Shown: one piece after another, positions 27,418 through 35,596 of the stretch
How positions within the stretch are numbered: the stretch's first letter is position 1
Layout of the letters: each line of letters begins with the position of its first letter
Assembly: GCF_937770335.1 (NCBI RefSeq)
Contig: NZ_CALJHY010000004.1
Coordinates: forward strand, 62,001-126,000
DNA length: 64,000 nucleotides
Direction of reading: 5' to 3'
Source of the DNA: an uncultured Glaciecola sp.
GTDB taxonomy: Bacteria; Pseudomonadota; Gammaproteobacteria; Enterobacterales; Alteromonadaceae
Position numbers and translations under genes: made by a program
Notes under the pieces: model-generated
Database searches by the model: none
What the model saw: only the letters and a program-made list of their open reading frames with translations
What the model was told of the DNA's origin: nothing

Positions 27418-28320
27418 TCAGTTCAGCTTGAGTTCGGTATTGCTAGAGAAGCTCCTCACTTGTTGTGTGATGGGGTCAATAAACTGCAGTTTTTGGGCTA
27501 ATAATTGTAGCGGTTTAGTGTAGTCATCTGGCTTACTTGGTTGTAACTCTGGATAGTAAGTATCATTTAACAACGGCCAACCGAGACTTTGCATGTGCAG
27601 ACGAAGTTGGTGGGTTTTACCAGTGATGGGGCTTAGCTCAAATAAAGCAGTGTCGGTTGACGTTTGCAAACAACGAATACGGGAATGGCTATTGGCAGGT
27701 CCTTCGACAATATGCATCAAAAATCTCGGTTCAGCTTTCTCCAATCGATTTTTAATTTCCCACTGCTGGTCAATCCTTGCGACCTTGTTAGTCGTGCTGG
27801 CAATAGCCTGATAGGTTTTGTTGACTTGTCGTGTTTCAAATAGACCGTGGTATTGCTGACGTGAATCAGGGTTAACCGAAAATAATACCAAACCTGCAGT
27901 GCCTTTATCGATGCGGTGCACCGCTTGCAGATCAGAATTGCCAGTAGTATTACGCAAGCGATTTTGCAGACATTCCTCAACATAGCCACCACCGGGTGTT
28001 ACTGGCAAAAAATGTGGCTTGTAAGCTACCAAAATTAACTCGTCCTGAAAGACTATTTGTTCTGCAAAAGGAATGATCGGTTCGACTTCAACTTCACGAT
28101 AATAGTAAACTCGTTGCTGCGCTGCAAAAGCAGTTTGTGGATTAATCAAGGAGCCGTCATGCCAATGAACTTTACCATCGGCCATGCGTTGTTCCCACAC
28201 CTCACTGGCTATAGCCGGAAACTTGAGAATAAGAAATTCCAAAACACTAGCTACACCCGGATTCTGCTGAGGTAGGCTTAACTTGGATGGTGACTTAGCT
28301 ATTACCATAATTACACTCAT
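27418..28320 (-). CDS. RluA-family pseudouridine synthase
   Basis: 300 residues. The catalytic signature is AVHRIDKGTAGLVLF (consensus HRLDxxTSG), with the Asp that attacks the target uridine base. GKTHQLRLHM near the C-terminus is also typical. It should convert a uridine in rRNA or tRNA to pseudouridine in the cytosol; the exact site (RluA, TruC or a relative) cannot be told. There is no N-terminal S4 domain. Start is the ATG at 28320, with another Met four codons on. It converges on the GGDEF-EAL gene. Confidence 0.9.
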   Translation of the reverse strand: MSVIMVIAKSPSKLSLPQQNPGVASVLEFLILKFPAIASEVWEQRMADGKVHWHDGSLINPQTAFAAQQRVYYYREVEVEPIIPFAEQIVFQDELILVAYKPHFLPVTPGGGYVEECLQNRLRNTTGNSDLQAVHRIDKGTAGLVLFSVNPDSRQQYHGLFETRQVNKTYQAIASTTNKVARIDQQWEIKNRLEKAEPRFLMHIVEGPANSHSRIRCLQTSTDTALFELSPITGKTHQLRLHMQSLGWPLLNDTYYPELQPSKPDDYTKPLQLLAQKLQFIDPITQQVRSFSSNTELKLN

Positions 28321-28511
28321 AGTTGGTTTTTAAGCTTCTTTTAAGACTAAGTTTAGGGCGTAAGCATATAACGTTTTGGCTTTGCCTACTAAAATTTAAG
28401 GGCCTTATTGTACCTATACTCAAATAAGTTAAAAGACAAAATTCGCCCAATATATTTGGCAAGATAATGCATTTTTGCATTGTGGAGGCTGTTATATGTT
28501 AATCTCAAAAA

Positions 28512-28691
28512 ATGAAGAATGAAAATGAAATTAAATCTCCATGTATTAGGAATTGCTGTCTTGGCTCAGAGGATGTTTGCTTGGGCTGTTTTCGATCTAT
28601 AGATGAAATACTAATGTGGGGCGGAGCAAGCAGTGAAGACCGCTCGCTAATAATTGAGCAAACCGTAAAACGGCGAAGCGAAAAAGTATAA
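28512..28691 (+). CDS. DUF1289 small Cys-rich protein
   Basis: 59 residues. Close to the N-terminus is SPCIRNCCLGSEDVCLGCF, the diagnostic Cys pattern of DUF1289 (SPC-x-x-x-C ... C-x-G-C-x-R), followed by SIDEILMW and a helical tail EDRSLIIEQTVKRR. Such proteins are widespread in proteobacteria, probably metal-binding and of unknown function. The ribosome site is weak. It sits between the pseudouridine synthase and the GreA/B-like gene, converging on the latter. Confidence 0.85.
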   Translation: MKNENEIKSPCIRNCCLGSEDVCLGCFRSIDEILMWGGASSEDRSLIIEQTVKRRSEKV

Positions 28692-28757
28692 ATTCATATT
28701 GATACAATTAACTGGATCTAGAATTGTCCGCAAGCGTCAATTTTGACGACGTACTTA

Positions 28758-29243
28758 CTAAGCAATATCACTGATTAGGTAGTCTTTCTTGTGCTGACCG
28801 CTTCCAAATTCAAACTCATCATCAACAAACTTTCCAAGTAGTTGTTTCCCCAGTGGTGATGATTGCGTAATAACAACGATGGCTCGTTGTTCAAACACAA
28901 ATTTGAGTCCACCCGATACGGGTGCTAAAAATAGCAATAACGATTTTTCATGCTGATCTATTAATCTAACTAAAGCACCAACAGCGATGGCATCTTTATG
29001 CGTGTAGTCCACCGCAGTTAGATTTCGTATCGCATCCAAATCAGTATGACATTCTGATGCACGTTTAGCTTGCCCCTCTGCTAGATAGGCTGCTTCTAAC
29101 GCCAATGTATCGTATTTATTTTCTGCGACATTCGCTTTATCGGTCGCAGTAGAATGCGCTCTTTTTGCAGCAGTCAAAGCCGTTTCGTAGGTTGCTTCGA
29201 GTTCTACTATCAAATGATCAATTAATTTTCTTTTGTACTGCAT
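28758..29243 (-). CDS. GreA/GreB-family transcription factor-like protein
   Basis: 161 residues: an N-terminal helical pair (about 1-70, possible coiled coil) and a C-terminal GreA/GreB fold (about 80-158), including VGALVRLID, a beta-rich middle and SPLGKQLLGKFVDDEFEF, which matches the SPLGxALLGxxxGD signature. True Gre factors insert their coiled-coil tip into the RNA polymerase channel to rescue arrested complexes. This one is a divergent paralogue and may act as an Rnk- or Gre-like polymerase modulator. The acidic tip pair is not obvious, so cleavage stimulation is uncertain. Confidence 0.8.
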   Translation of the reverse strand: MQYKRKLIDHLIVELEATYETALTAAKRAHSTATDKANVAENKYDTLALEAAYLAEGQAKRASECHTDLDAIRNLTAVDYTHKDAIAVGALVRLIDQHEKSLLLFLAPVSGGLKFVFEQRAIVVITQSSPLGKQLLGKFVDDEFEFGSGQHKKDYLISDIA

Positions 29244-29641
29244 AGATTTCTAGAGACTCTTGAGGAAAGTTGAATAATTGAGTAATCGGTTGGCTACATA
29301 GTTTGAAATAGCGGCTAAGCGCATTTTTGCCTAACCGTATCGATAATACAATGTCTGCTTGCAGCTGGTAAATCGCAACATATAGTATGCTACTTTTTGG
29401 TAAAGTAGGATTTTTTATTATTAGTTTAAAAAAGAGCCTCCTTGAAGTGTCCAACTTATTGGGGTCACTTCAATGATGAGTGACCCGATAGGGCTAGATG
29501 GTTCTTAGCGTGAGCAAGGGATACTTCAAGTTGTGAAACATAACCATTATATGATGGATAATAATGAGGCAATCAGAGCGCACATAAGGGTGTTTCGATG
29601 GCTCATTTATTGGTTACGCAGAAGAATTAATAGCTATGAAT

Positions 29642-29668
29642 AAAAAAGCCCTAGATAGATAGGGCTTT
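29642..29668 (-). terminator. intrinsic terminator of the solenoid protein gene
   Basis: AAAGCCCTA (29645-29653), a six-base loop and TAGGGCTTT (29660-29668) form a perfect 9-bp stem. On the minus strand it runs into TTTTTTA, about 85 nt beyond the stop codon of the gene that ends at 29752. Confidence 0.75.
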
Positions 29669-29751
29669 AGATAACATTTATTTTTATAATTACGAATATG
29701 AGCAGTTAATACGTACTAGAAGTATTAATGCGATTGTTAATAAATGATGCC

Positions 29752-31221
29752 CTAGTCGTCATCATAATATTCGTCGTCATAATATTCGTCGTCGTAATAT
29801 TCGTCGTCATAATATTCGTCGTCGTAATATTCGTCGTCGTAATATCCGTCGTCGTAATATCCGTAGTTGTAATATCCGTCGTTGTAATATCCGTAGTTGT
29901 CATATTCATCGTCGTTATATTCGTCGCTGTAATATTCGTCGCTGTAATATTCGTCGTCGTTATATTCGTCGCTGTAATATTCGTTGGAAGCGACTTCTAA
30001 GGATTCTTCACCGTCTTCGCTTTGTTTCACTGCCTGCCCGCAACCCAATGCACCAAAAGTACTACGCGCGCCAATTGTAATAGCTCCGTTGGTTGCAAAC
30101 ATACCGCCACAATCTGAACCGACACCAGTTATTCTAGTATTTGCGCCAGTAGTAATGTAGGTGCCCGAAAAAATGGTGCCTCTAAAAGTGGAGTTTGCAC
30201 CAATAGTTGTGTAGGTGCCAGCATTAAAGATAATGGTGCTGCCCTCTGCTACATCGACTAAATCTAATGTTACATTGGCGCCGAAGCTTAAATAAGTATC
30301 TATATTGATGAGCCACTCGTCTGGCTCACCATACCCTGAGCCAATAAACGTCAGGGTTATGCCCGCCGTTGTCGTCAGAGCCGATGCATGATAAACCCCA
30401 GGATAAAAATCTCTACTCGTGTCGATGGTCGTGTTCAGTTCGTTGTAGGTGTGCACAAATGTTTCAGATAGCTGTTTCTGTTTGTGAATTAGCTCTTCTG
30501 TTTTTGTAGCTACACGATTCTCGGCCTTGTTAGCAAAGTCATCAGGAGCGGCGTGTTGTGTTTCAATACCTATAACTTTTGCGTTCATGCCCATTGATAT
30601 AATGGAACCAGCTTTCGCATCACCTTTCACTTTGGCGTGCGCGCCAAGAATAATGGGACCCGTCATTGCTCTAACGTCGCTGGCTAATCCATCATTACCG
30701 GCTTCTGAATAAGCGCCTAGCGTTACAGAATGTGCCGCAGTCGTATTACCAAAAACCTTCGCACCAGCACCCAGCTTTATGCCGCGGCTAGACGTGAGGT
30801 CTCCGGAAATCTCTGACTGCGCGCCTATAAATACTTCAGCTCTGGCCGCAAGTTCGCCAGATACACGGGCACTCTTTCCTAGAGTAGCAGCCTCACCGGC
30901 GGTAACATCGCCAGTTACTTTGCCATCCTTCTCGATCGTTACAGCCGCTCCAGCCAAAATACTGCCATCAACTTCTGCAGCTTTACCAAGAGTTACCGCA
31001 GCGACTGACTGAATATCACCAAAAACAGTTGAATGCGCCCCCAAAGTTATAGCAGCACCAGAATAGGCTATCGAAATATATTCGGCAGTTGCTGGAGAAT
31101 TACGACCATCGGTTTCGAGGCAGTCGGCTGATGCAATGCTACTCATCGACACTGAGACCCAAAATATAACTGCTGTGCTATAACGAATGAATCCACTTTT
31201 TTTAATCGTAAAGTGATGCAT
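29752..31221 (-). CDS. secreted beta-solenoid protein with DUF3494-like region and Tyr/Asp repeat tail
   Basis: 489 residues with a signal peptide (ending SIASA). Residues about 40-235 are repeats of short strands such as ITLGAHSTVFGDI and VTLGKAAEVDGSI, a left-handed solenoid like bactofilin or polymer-forming proteins. Residues about 260-400 (DFYPGVYHASALTTTAGITL ... TTIGANSTFRGTIFSG) resemble the DUF3494 ice-binding fold. The last 75 or so residues are YYDDE/YYSDE pentapeptides. It is probably cell-surface or secreted; adhesion, ice binding or metal binding are candidates. The tail could bind cations. It is monocistronic with its own terminator. Confidence 0.85.
   Translation of the reverse strand: MHHFTIKKSGFIRYSTAVIFWVSVSMSSIASADCLETDGRNSPATAEYISIAYSGAAITLGAHSTVFGDIQSVAAVTLGKAAEVDGSILAGAAVTIEKDGKVTGDVTAGEAATLGKSARVSGELAARAEVFIGAQSEISGDLTSSRGIKLGAGAKVFGNTTAAHSVTLGAYSEAGNDGLASDVRAMTGPIILGAHAKVKGDAKAGSIISMGMNAKVIGIETQHAAPDDFANKAENRVATKTEELIHKQKQLSETFVHTYNELNTTIDTSRDFYPGVYHASALTTTAGITLTFIGSGYGEPDEWLINIDTYLSFGANVTLDLVDVAEGSTIIFNAGTYTTIGANSTFRGTIFSGTYITTGANTRITGVGSDCGGMFATNGAITIGARSTFGALGCGQAVKQSEDGEESLEVASNEYYSDEYNDDEYYSDEYYSDEYNDDEYDNYGYYNDGYYNYGYYDDGYYDDEYYDDEYYDDEYYDDEYYDDEYYDDD
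29755..29990. repeat. tandem 15-bp repeats encoding Tyr-Tyr-Asp-Asp-Glu
   Basis: About sixteen consecutive 15-bp units (on the plus strand variants of TCGTCGTAATATTCG) encode the C-terminal YYDDE-type pentapeptides of the minus-strand gene. Units nearest the stop codon are almost identical, while those further in vary (NDG, NYG, SDE). Copy-number change would keep frame. Confidence 0.9.
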
Positions 31222-31808
31222 TGAAAACTCCTTAGTGCCGTCATTATCTATTATATTCGGTTAGCGTTATTGTGTCTTAAAGAGACCTATCTATCCTTCT
31301 CAATAACGCAATTAGCTATGAAACAACAAGATGGTTGATTAAAGAATCAATACTGCAGTACATTGGTATGCAATTTCATACTCTGCTATATAGCTTAAAC
31401 TCAACTTATCAAAAGTTTTACCGATGATTCGTTTAGGTTTTCCGCTAAAATCAAAAAGGTACAGACTTATTTGTCTCATTTATGACAAGATATATTGAAA
31501 AGTTGCAGACAGACATAAAATAGCGAAACTTATAAATGGATAACTTTACATGGCAAAAGTCATTCATACTTAGTCGAGTTATGTGGATGATAATGTAGCG
31601 AAAAAACAAATTATGGGCTATCTCGGAAAGATTTTCAGGTATAGAGATTGTCGGCATCATCAGAAATTAGCGAGGGTCAGAATAGGGTAAATCATTATCA
31701 TGGCGATCCAATTAGTTTCATTATAAAGAGCAAATTATAGGAATTATTTTTCAAGCCTGTATTATCCAGTTCTAGAACGTTATCTAACAATACAAGTGAG
31801 TCGTTTCA
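31222..31808. other. intergenic region between divergent genes
   Basis: 587 bp without a convincing gene on either strand. It should hold the promoters of the solenoid gene (leftward) and the oxygenase gene (rightward). Very AT-rich; no repeat or clear operator seen. Confidence 0.4.
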
Positions 31809-32504
31809 ATGTGGCTGAATGAAGAGCAAGTGCTCGATTCTGCGATATACGCATATCGAGAGTCTTTATTGAACTCTATTCCCAATTATATCGTGATTGA
31901 CAATTTATTTGATATCACCAAACTTAATGAAGTAATGGCGGTTTTGTATCAAGCGCATTGCTGGCAAGCTCAAACACATACTTATTCGGCTTTATATGTC
32001 GATAGCGCACAGTGGCAAAACACCAGTATCGATGAACGTTTTGTGCAGCGAGACGTTTGGCAACATGAGACCACTGGCACTAGTGGTGCCAATTCAAATA
32101 TAGCTCAGCAATTTTTGTTATTTTTACGTGGGGATGAATTTATGTCCTTATTATCACGTATTTTTAATGTGCCATTAACCGATATTAATGTGGCTAAGCC
32201 AGAAATTAATACAAACTATTTTCGCTTAAATCCTACCGACTTTGTTAATCAACATGCTGATGATTCACCCGGAAGAGTGGTATGCATGTTGTTGTACTTA
32301 AATAAAGAATGGAACAAAAATACCGGTGGTGAACTTGTCTTTTTAGGTGAGGATGATGGCCCCATTGATATCGCACCTGTATACAACCGCTGTGTTTTGT
32401 TCGATCCCTCCTCAAAGGGTTCTGAGCACTGGGTAAAAGAGATAACGTCTGAAAATACAAATAAGTATCGCTATAACGTGACTAGTTGGTATTGGTCTAC
32501 ATAA
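31809..32504 (+). CDS. 2-oxoglutarate/Fe(II)-dependent oxygenase, prolyl-4-hydroxylase type
   Basis: 231 residues, cytosolic. The Fe(II) triad is visible as H149-x-D151 (QHADDSPGR) and H207 (SEHWVKEI), with CMLLYLNKEW and GGELVF between them as in the 2OG-FeII_Oxy_3 family. Its likely role is hydroxylation of a protein or small molecule using 2-oxoglutarate and O2. The N-terminus (about 1-110) is less conserved. It is followed by degraded DNA rather than an operon partner, so the substrate cannot be inferred. Confidence 0.85.
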   Translation: MWLNEEQVLDSAIYAYRESLLNSIPNYIVIDNLFDITKLNEVMAVLYQAHCWQAQTHTYSALYVDSAQWQNTSIDERFVQRDVWQHETTGTSGANSNIAQQFLLFLRGDEFMSLLSRIFNVPLTDINVAKPEINTNYFRLNPTDFVNQHADDSPGRVVCMLLYLNKEWNKNTGGELVFLGEDDGPIDIAPVYNRCVLFDPSSKGSEHWVKEITSENTNKYRYNVTSWYWST

Positions 32505-32510
32505 TGTTAG

Positions 32511-32605
32511 CGGGTTTCAGAATAAATTGATGCTGACGGTGATGTTGCGTATGTAAGAGGTAGCTCGCGCGGTTTCATTCCTGATGAGTAAGGCGGGTTT
32601 GAGGG
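32511..32605 (+). pseudogene. fragment related to the SnoaL-like gene at 34.1-34.5 kb
   Basis: A stretch here (GACGGTGATGTTGCGTATG, then TAAGAGGTA and TTTCATTCCTGATG) closely matches 34271-34340, with a deletion and stops that break the reading frame. It is a broken partial copy of the gene downstream, separated from it by the DUF4382 gene. Confidence 0.6.
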
Positions 32606-32868
32606 AAGACTAAAGAGCGATCAGCCGCCGCTACAATTTTTGCGTGAAGTATGCACTATTGAAAGAACTTAATGCCGCATAGGCGCGTTTATTGCTAACT
32701 GTTTAAATTAATATAATCCAAGCTTAAGTTTGTGTACTGGTCTTTATATTATTGATAGCCAATCAAGTATTACTAACCGTTTTCATGGTGTCTAAGAAAG
32801 AACAAAGTTCAACAGATGAAACATAAGTACAGCCCAAAAAGGGGCTTAAAATACAAATAGGAATTAAA
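32606..32868. other. non-coding stretch between fragments
   Basis: No gene recognised. It probably contains the promoter of the DUF4382 gene; AGGA lies about 8 nt before the ATG at 32869. Confidence 0.35.
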
Positions 32869-33882
32869 ATGAATAAAACGACTCTAGCCCTTATTATATA
32901 AGCAGTTTTAGTACAAGGTTGTGGCGGTGATTCCGACAGCACAGCGCTAAATGCGCCTAGTTTTAGTTTATCAGTGAGCGATGCGCCGGTTGAAAATGCG
33001 GTCAAAGTAGTGGCATGCTTTAGTCAAATAGAGCTTAAATCATCAGACAGCGCTAATAATAAAACGTTTCTTATAGGCGACACTTTAGGAACGGCAATCG
33101 CAAACGATCTATGTACCGACAGCAATGATGCCATTGTTGCAAATACTCGAGGCATTGACCTATTGTCTTTTACTGGTGCTGATAGCACCGAACTATTAAA
33201 TAACATTGAAATAAATCCGGGCAACTACAACCAAATCAGATTAGTGATGAGCCCACTATCCTATGCCACCGTAGATTTAGATAACGACGGTATTGAAGAT
33301 GACAACGATCAAGATGGACGCGCCGATAAGATCCCTATTAGAGTGCCGTCCAACGAATTAAAATTGGACGGCTTCACCGCAACTTTGGGCGGTGTAACGG
33401 ATCTCACCGTTGAGTTCGATTTACGCAAAGGAATGACGAATCCCGTTGGTCAGGAAGGTTATATCCTTAAACCGCGCGGTGTTCGAATCGTCGATAACAC
33501 AGAGTCAGGGCATATTGAAGGTACGGTAAGTGAAGCACTTTTAATGAATAATATGTGTGATGTGATGCCAGAGGATTTAAGCGAGACCATTGCCAGTGTA
33601 TACGTATATCCTGGGATCGATTTAGACGCAGCTGAATTAGCTGACAATGGCGGAATAGAGAGTATCGAATCCTTAACTAGTGCGCCTGTTCTTTTTGATG
33701 GCGCAATAACCTATAGCTTCGAGATAGGCTTTATCAGCTCAGGTGATTATACCTTAGCGCTTACTTGCTCATCAGACACAGATCCAGAGGGAGATGATGA
33801 TATTGAGTTTATAGCTATAACTGAAACAAACGTCGGTGAAGACGGTTCAACGACTGTCGTTAGCTTCATTGTGACTGACTAG
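32869..33882 (+). pseudogene. DUF4382 lipoprotein with a stop codon inside the signal peptide
   Basis: From the ATG at 32869 the frame reads MNKTTLALII, then TAA (32899-32901, codon 11), then AVLVQGCGGDSD. This is a lipoprotein signal peptide with Cys18 as the lipid site, interrupted by one nonsense codon. The rest is open to 33882 and matches DUF4382 (FSLSVSDAPVENAVKVVACFSQIELKS). The region after it contains an acidic Asp-rich segment (DLDNDGIEDDNDQDGRAD), possibly calcium-binding. The longest intact frame starts at a GTG (32974) and would lack export signals. Either a recent null allele, a sequencing error, or stop readthrough. Confidence 0.75.
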
Positions 33883-34114
33883 TGGTAATATAAAGCGGCA
33901 GAACGGTTTATTTAAATCGTAATTTTATGCTAACACTATCGCTAGCGTCTCTTTTGAGCTACATCTATTTCAATGTTGATATATGCGCTTGAAAGCTAGT
34001 TAGAGAGGGTAAATAACACAAATATAATCCTTCGATTTTTGAGTCGCATCAGAATATGTTTCTTTGGTGCGACACTGCGCGACTGCAACTATATTATTAG
34101 TGGCGAACTATTAG

Positions 34115-34480
34115 CAAAATGACTGGAAAGGACTTGCTGCACTTTTCTCACCGGGCGCGACCATGATGCCACCTAATAGTGTTGCAATAACAGGGCGAAC
34201 TGGAATAGCAAATTGGCAAGCCGTCAATGAGAGCGGATTTCGCATTGCATTTGATATTCAAGAAATAGAAGGTGACGGTGATGTTGCCTATGTAAGAGGT
34301 AATTCCTGCGTTTTCATTCCTGATGGAGAGGGCAAATTTGGGGTAGATGTTGGAAAGTTTCTTGAAATAAGAAAAAAGCAAAGTACAGGCGAGTGGCTTA
34401 TTCAAGCTGATATTTTTAATTCTGATGCCGCTGTAGGTAGCCAACTTCTTGATTCTTGTCCTTTCGTTATTCTTGAATAG
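34115..34480 (+). pseudogene. SnoaL/DUF4440-like protein lacking its N-terminus
   Basis: The family-like reading starts before any start codon: NDWKGLAALFSPGATMMPPN is continuous from 34115, directly after a TAG. The usual first helix of the cone-shaped SnoaL/NTF2-like fold is therefore missing. The remaining 105 codons from the ATG at 34163 continue SVAITGRTGIANW and end SCPFVILE. There is no ribosome site at that ATG. It is probably a 5'-truncated remnant; a shortened functional protein cannot be excluded. A further broken copy lies at 32511. Confidence 0.6.
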
Positions 34481-34681
34481 CAATGAGTTTGAATTACGTA
34501 TAGTTAAACTCCAAGTAACGCTGAATTGCCATTATTACAGACACTTCTGAGTTTTTCGGAGTATTAGTTTTTACCTAATCAATCAAAGTGCCGACATTGT
34601 AAATACTATCGGCAAGAGGCCAAATTGACTTGGCCACAAGACTGTAAGCTTTTCTAATGATGCAACATAATGCAATTTTAA

Positions 34682-35056
34682 CTACCTATGTTGGTCAATC
34701 AAGATAGGATTACCATCAGGGTCTGTCAGCATAAAATTTGCCGGGCCCTTGTTGTTCTCGCCAATCATCTGACCACAATCAATGCCTTTGTCGATAAGCA
34801 TTTTTTGCAGGTACCTTACATCTATATAATCATCAATATTTTGAGAGTTGGCATCCCATCCAGGGTTAAACGTTAGCATATTTTTTTTCAACATCCCTTC
34901 GAATAAGCCAATGACCTGATCGTTTGGGTCTTTCATAATGACCCACTTTTGATCCACATGCCCAGCCATTTGACTAAAGCCCAATTTTTCATAAAATGCT
35001 TTTGAAATTGTAATGTCAGCCACTTTTAAGCTGATTGAAAGTAAGCCCAATACCAT
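34682..35056 (-). CDS. VOC (glyoxalase/dioxygenase fold) family protein
   Basis: 124 residues forming one VOC module: SLKVADITISKAFYEKLGF at the N-terminus, WVIMKDPNDQVIGLFEG in the middle and FMLTDPDGNPILIDQ at the C-terminus. Such proteins are metal-dependent enzymes or binding proteins, for example glyoxalases and fosfomycin-type resistance proteins; the substrate is not predictable. It stands alone on the minus strand. Confidence 0.85.
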   Translation of the reverse strand: MVLGLLSISLKVADITISKAFYEKLGFSQMAGHVDQKWVIMKDPNDQVIGLFEGMLKKNMLTFNPGWDANSQNIDDYIDVRYLQKMLIDKGIDCGQMIGENNKGPANFMLTDPDGNPILIDQHR

Positions 35057-35596
35057 GCTTTTTTCCTTATTATTATGTTAATTTCGGAGGTTGAATAAAA
35101 CATTATTCAACCGTATACATCGATGACTGAAATGGCCATTAGACCTTGTGTCGGGCTGTTTGACAAAACTATCTATACCGATGAGGCATTTCTCATGAAT
35201 TCACAAATTTATCAGCCCAAATGGCAGCGGTTCGTCGAAAAAATTGTTTTACAGGTTTAGGCATGCCCTAACACAAACTATATTAAAACAATCACGACCT
35301 TAGGGAAATATTGGGACCAGAAACCGGAATTCAACTAATGATTTTTATGGTCCGTATTATAGATTGGGTTAATCTTTCAAAAAAACCATATATTATAGTG
35401 TCTGTATGGCTCCAGGTGGCAGTTTATCGTCATCCAACCTTAATGATCTACACTTAGATTGGTTTAGTTATGTGCTCTTGGCATACGCATAATTCGCAGA
35501 CATCATTTGATGATGCCAAAAGAGACTTTGATCTGCCTTGCTATCTAGGTCAATTACCCTTATCTTCCTGTTACTTAAACTGATAGAACCTTATAT
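35057..35596. other. 540-bp region without a recognised gene
   Basis: Two short plus-strand frames (about 35122-35259 and 35469-35582) have no recognisable content. The region upstream of polB contains CTGTATGGCTCCAG, which fails the LexA consensus spacing, so I do not call an SOS box. Confidence 0.4.

Noticed and set aside
29706-30000. Overlapping frames rich in Val/Ile or Thr
   Set aside because: These are shadow readings of the 15-bp repeats that encode the Tyr/Asp tail on the minus strand.
35395-35430. LexA box upstream of polB
   Set aside because: CTGTATGGCTCCAG lacks the CTGT-N8-ACAG spacing and right arm.
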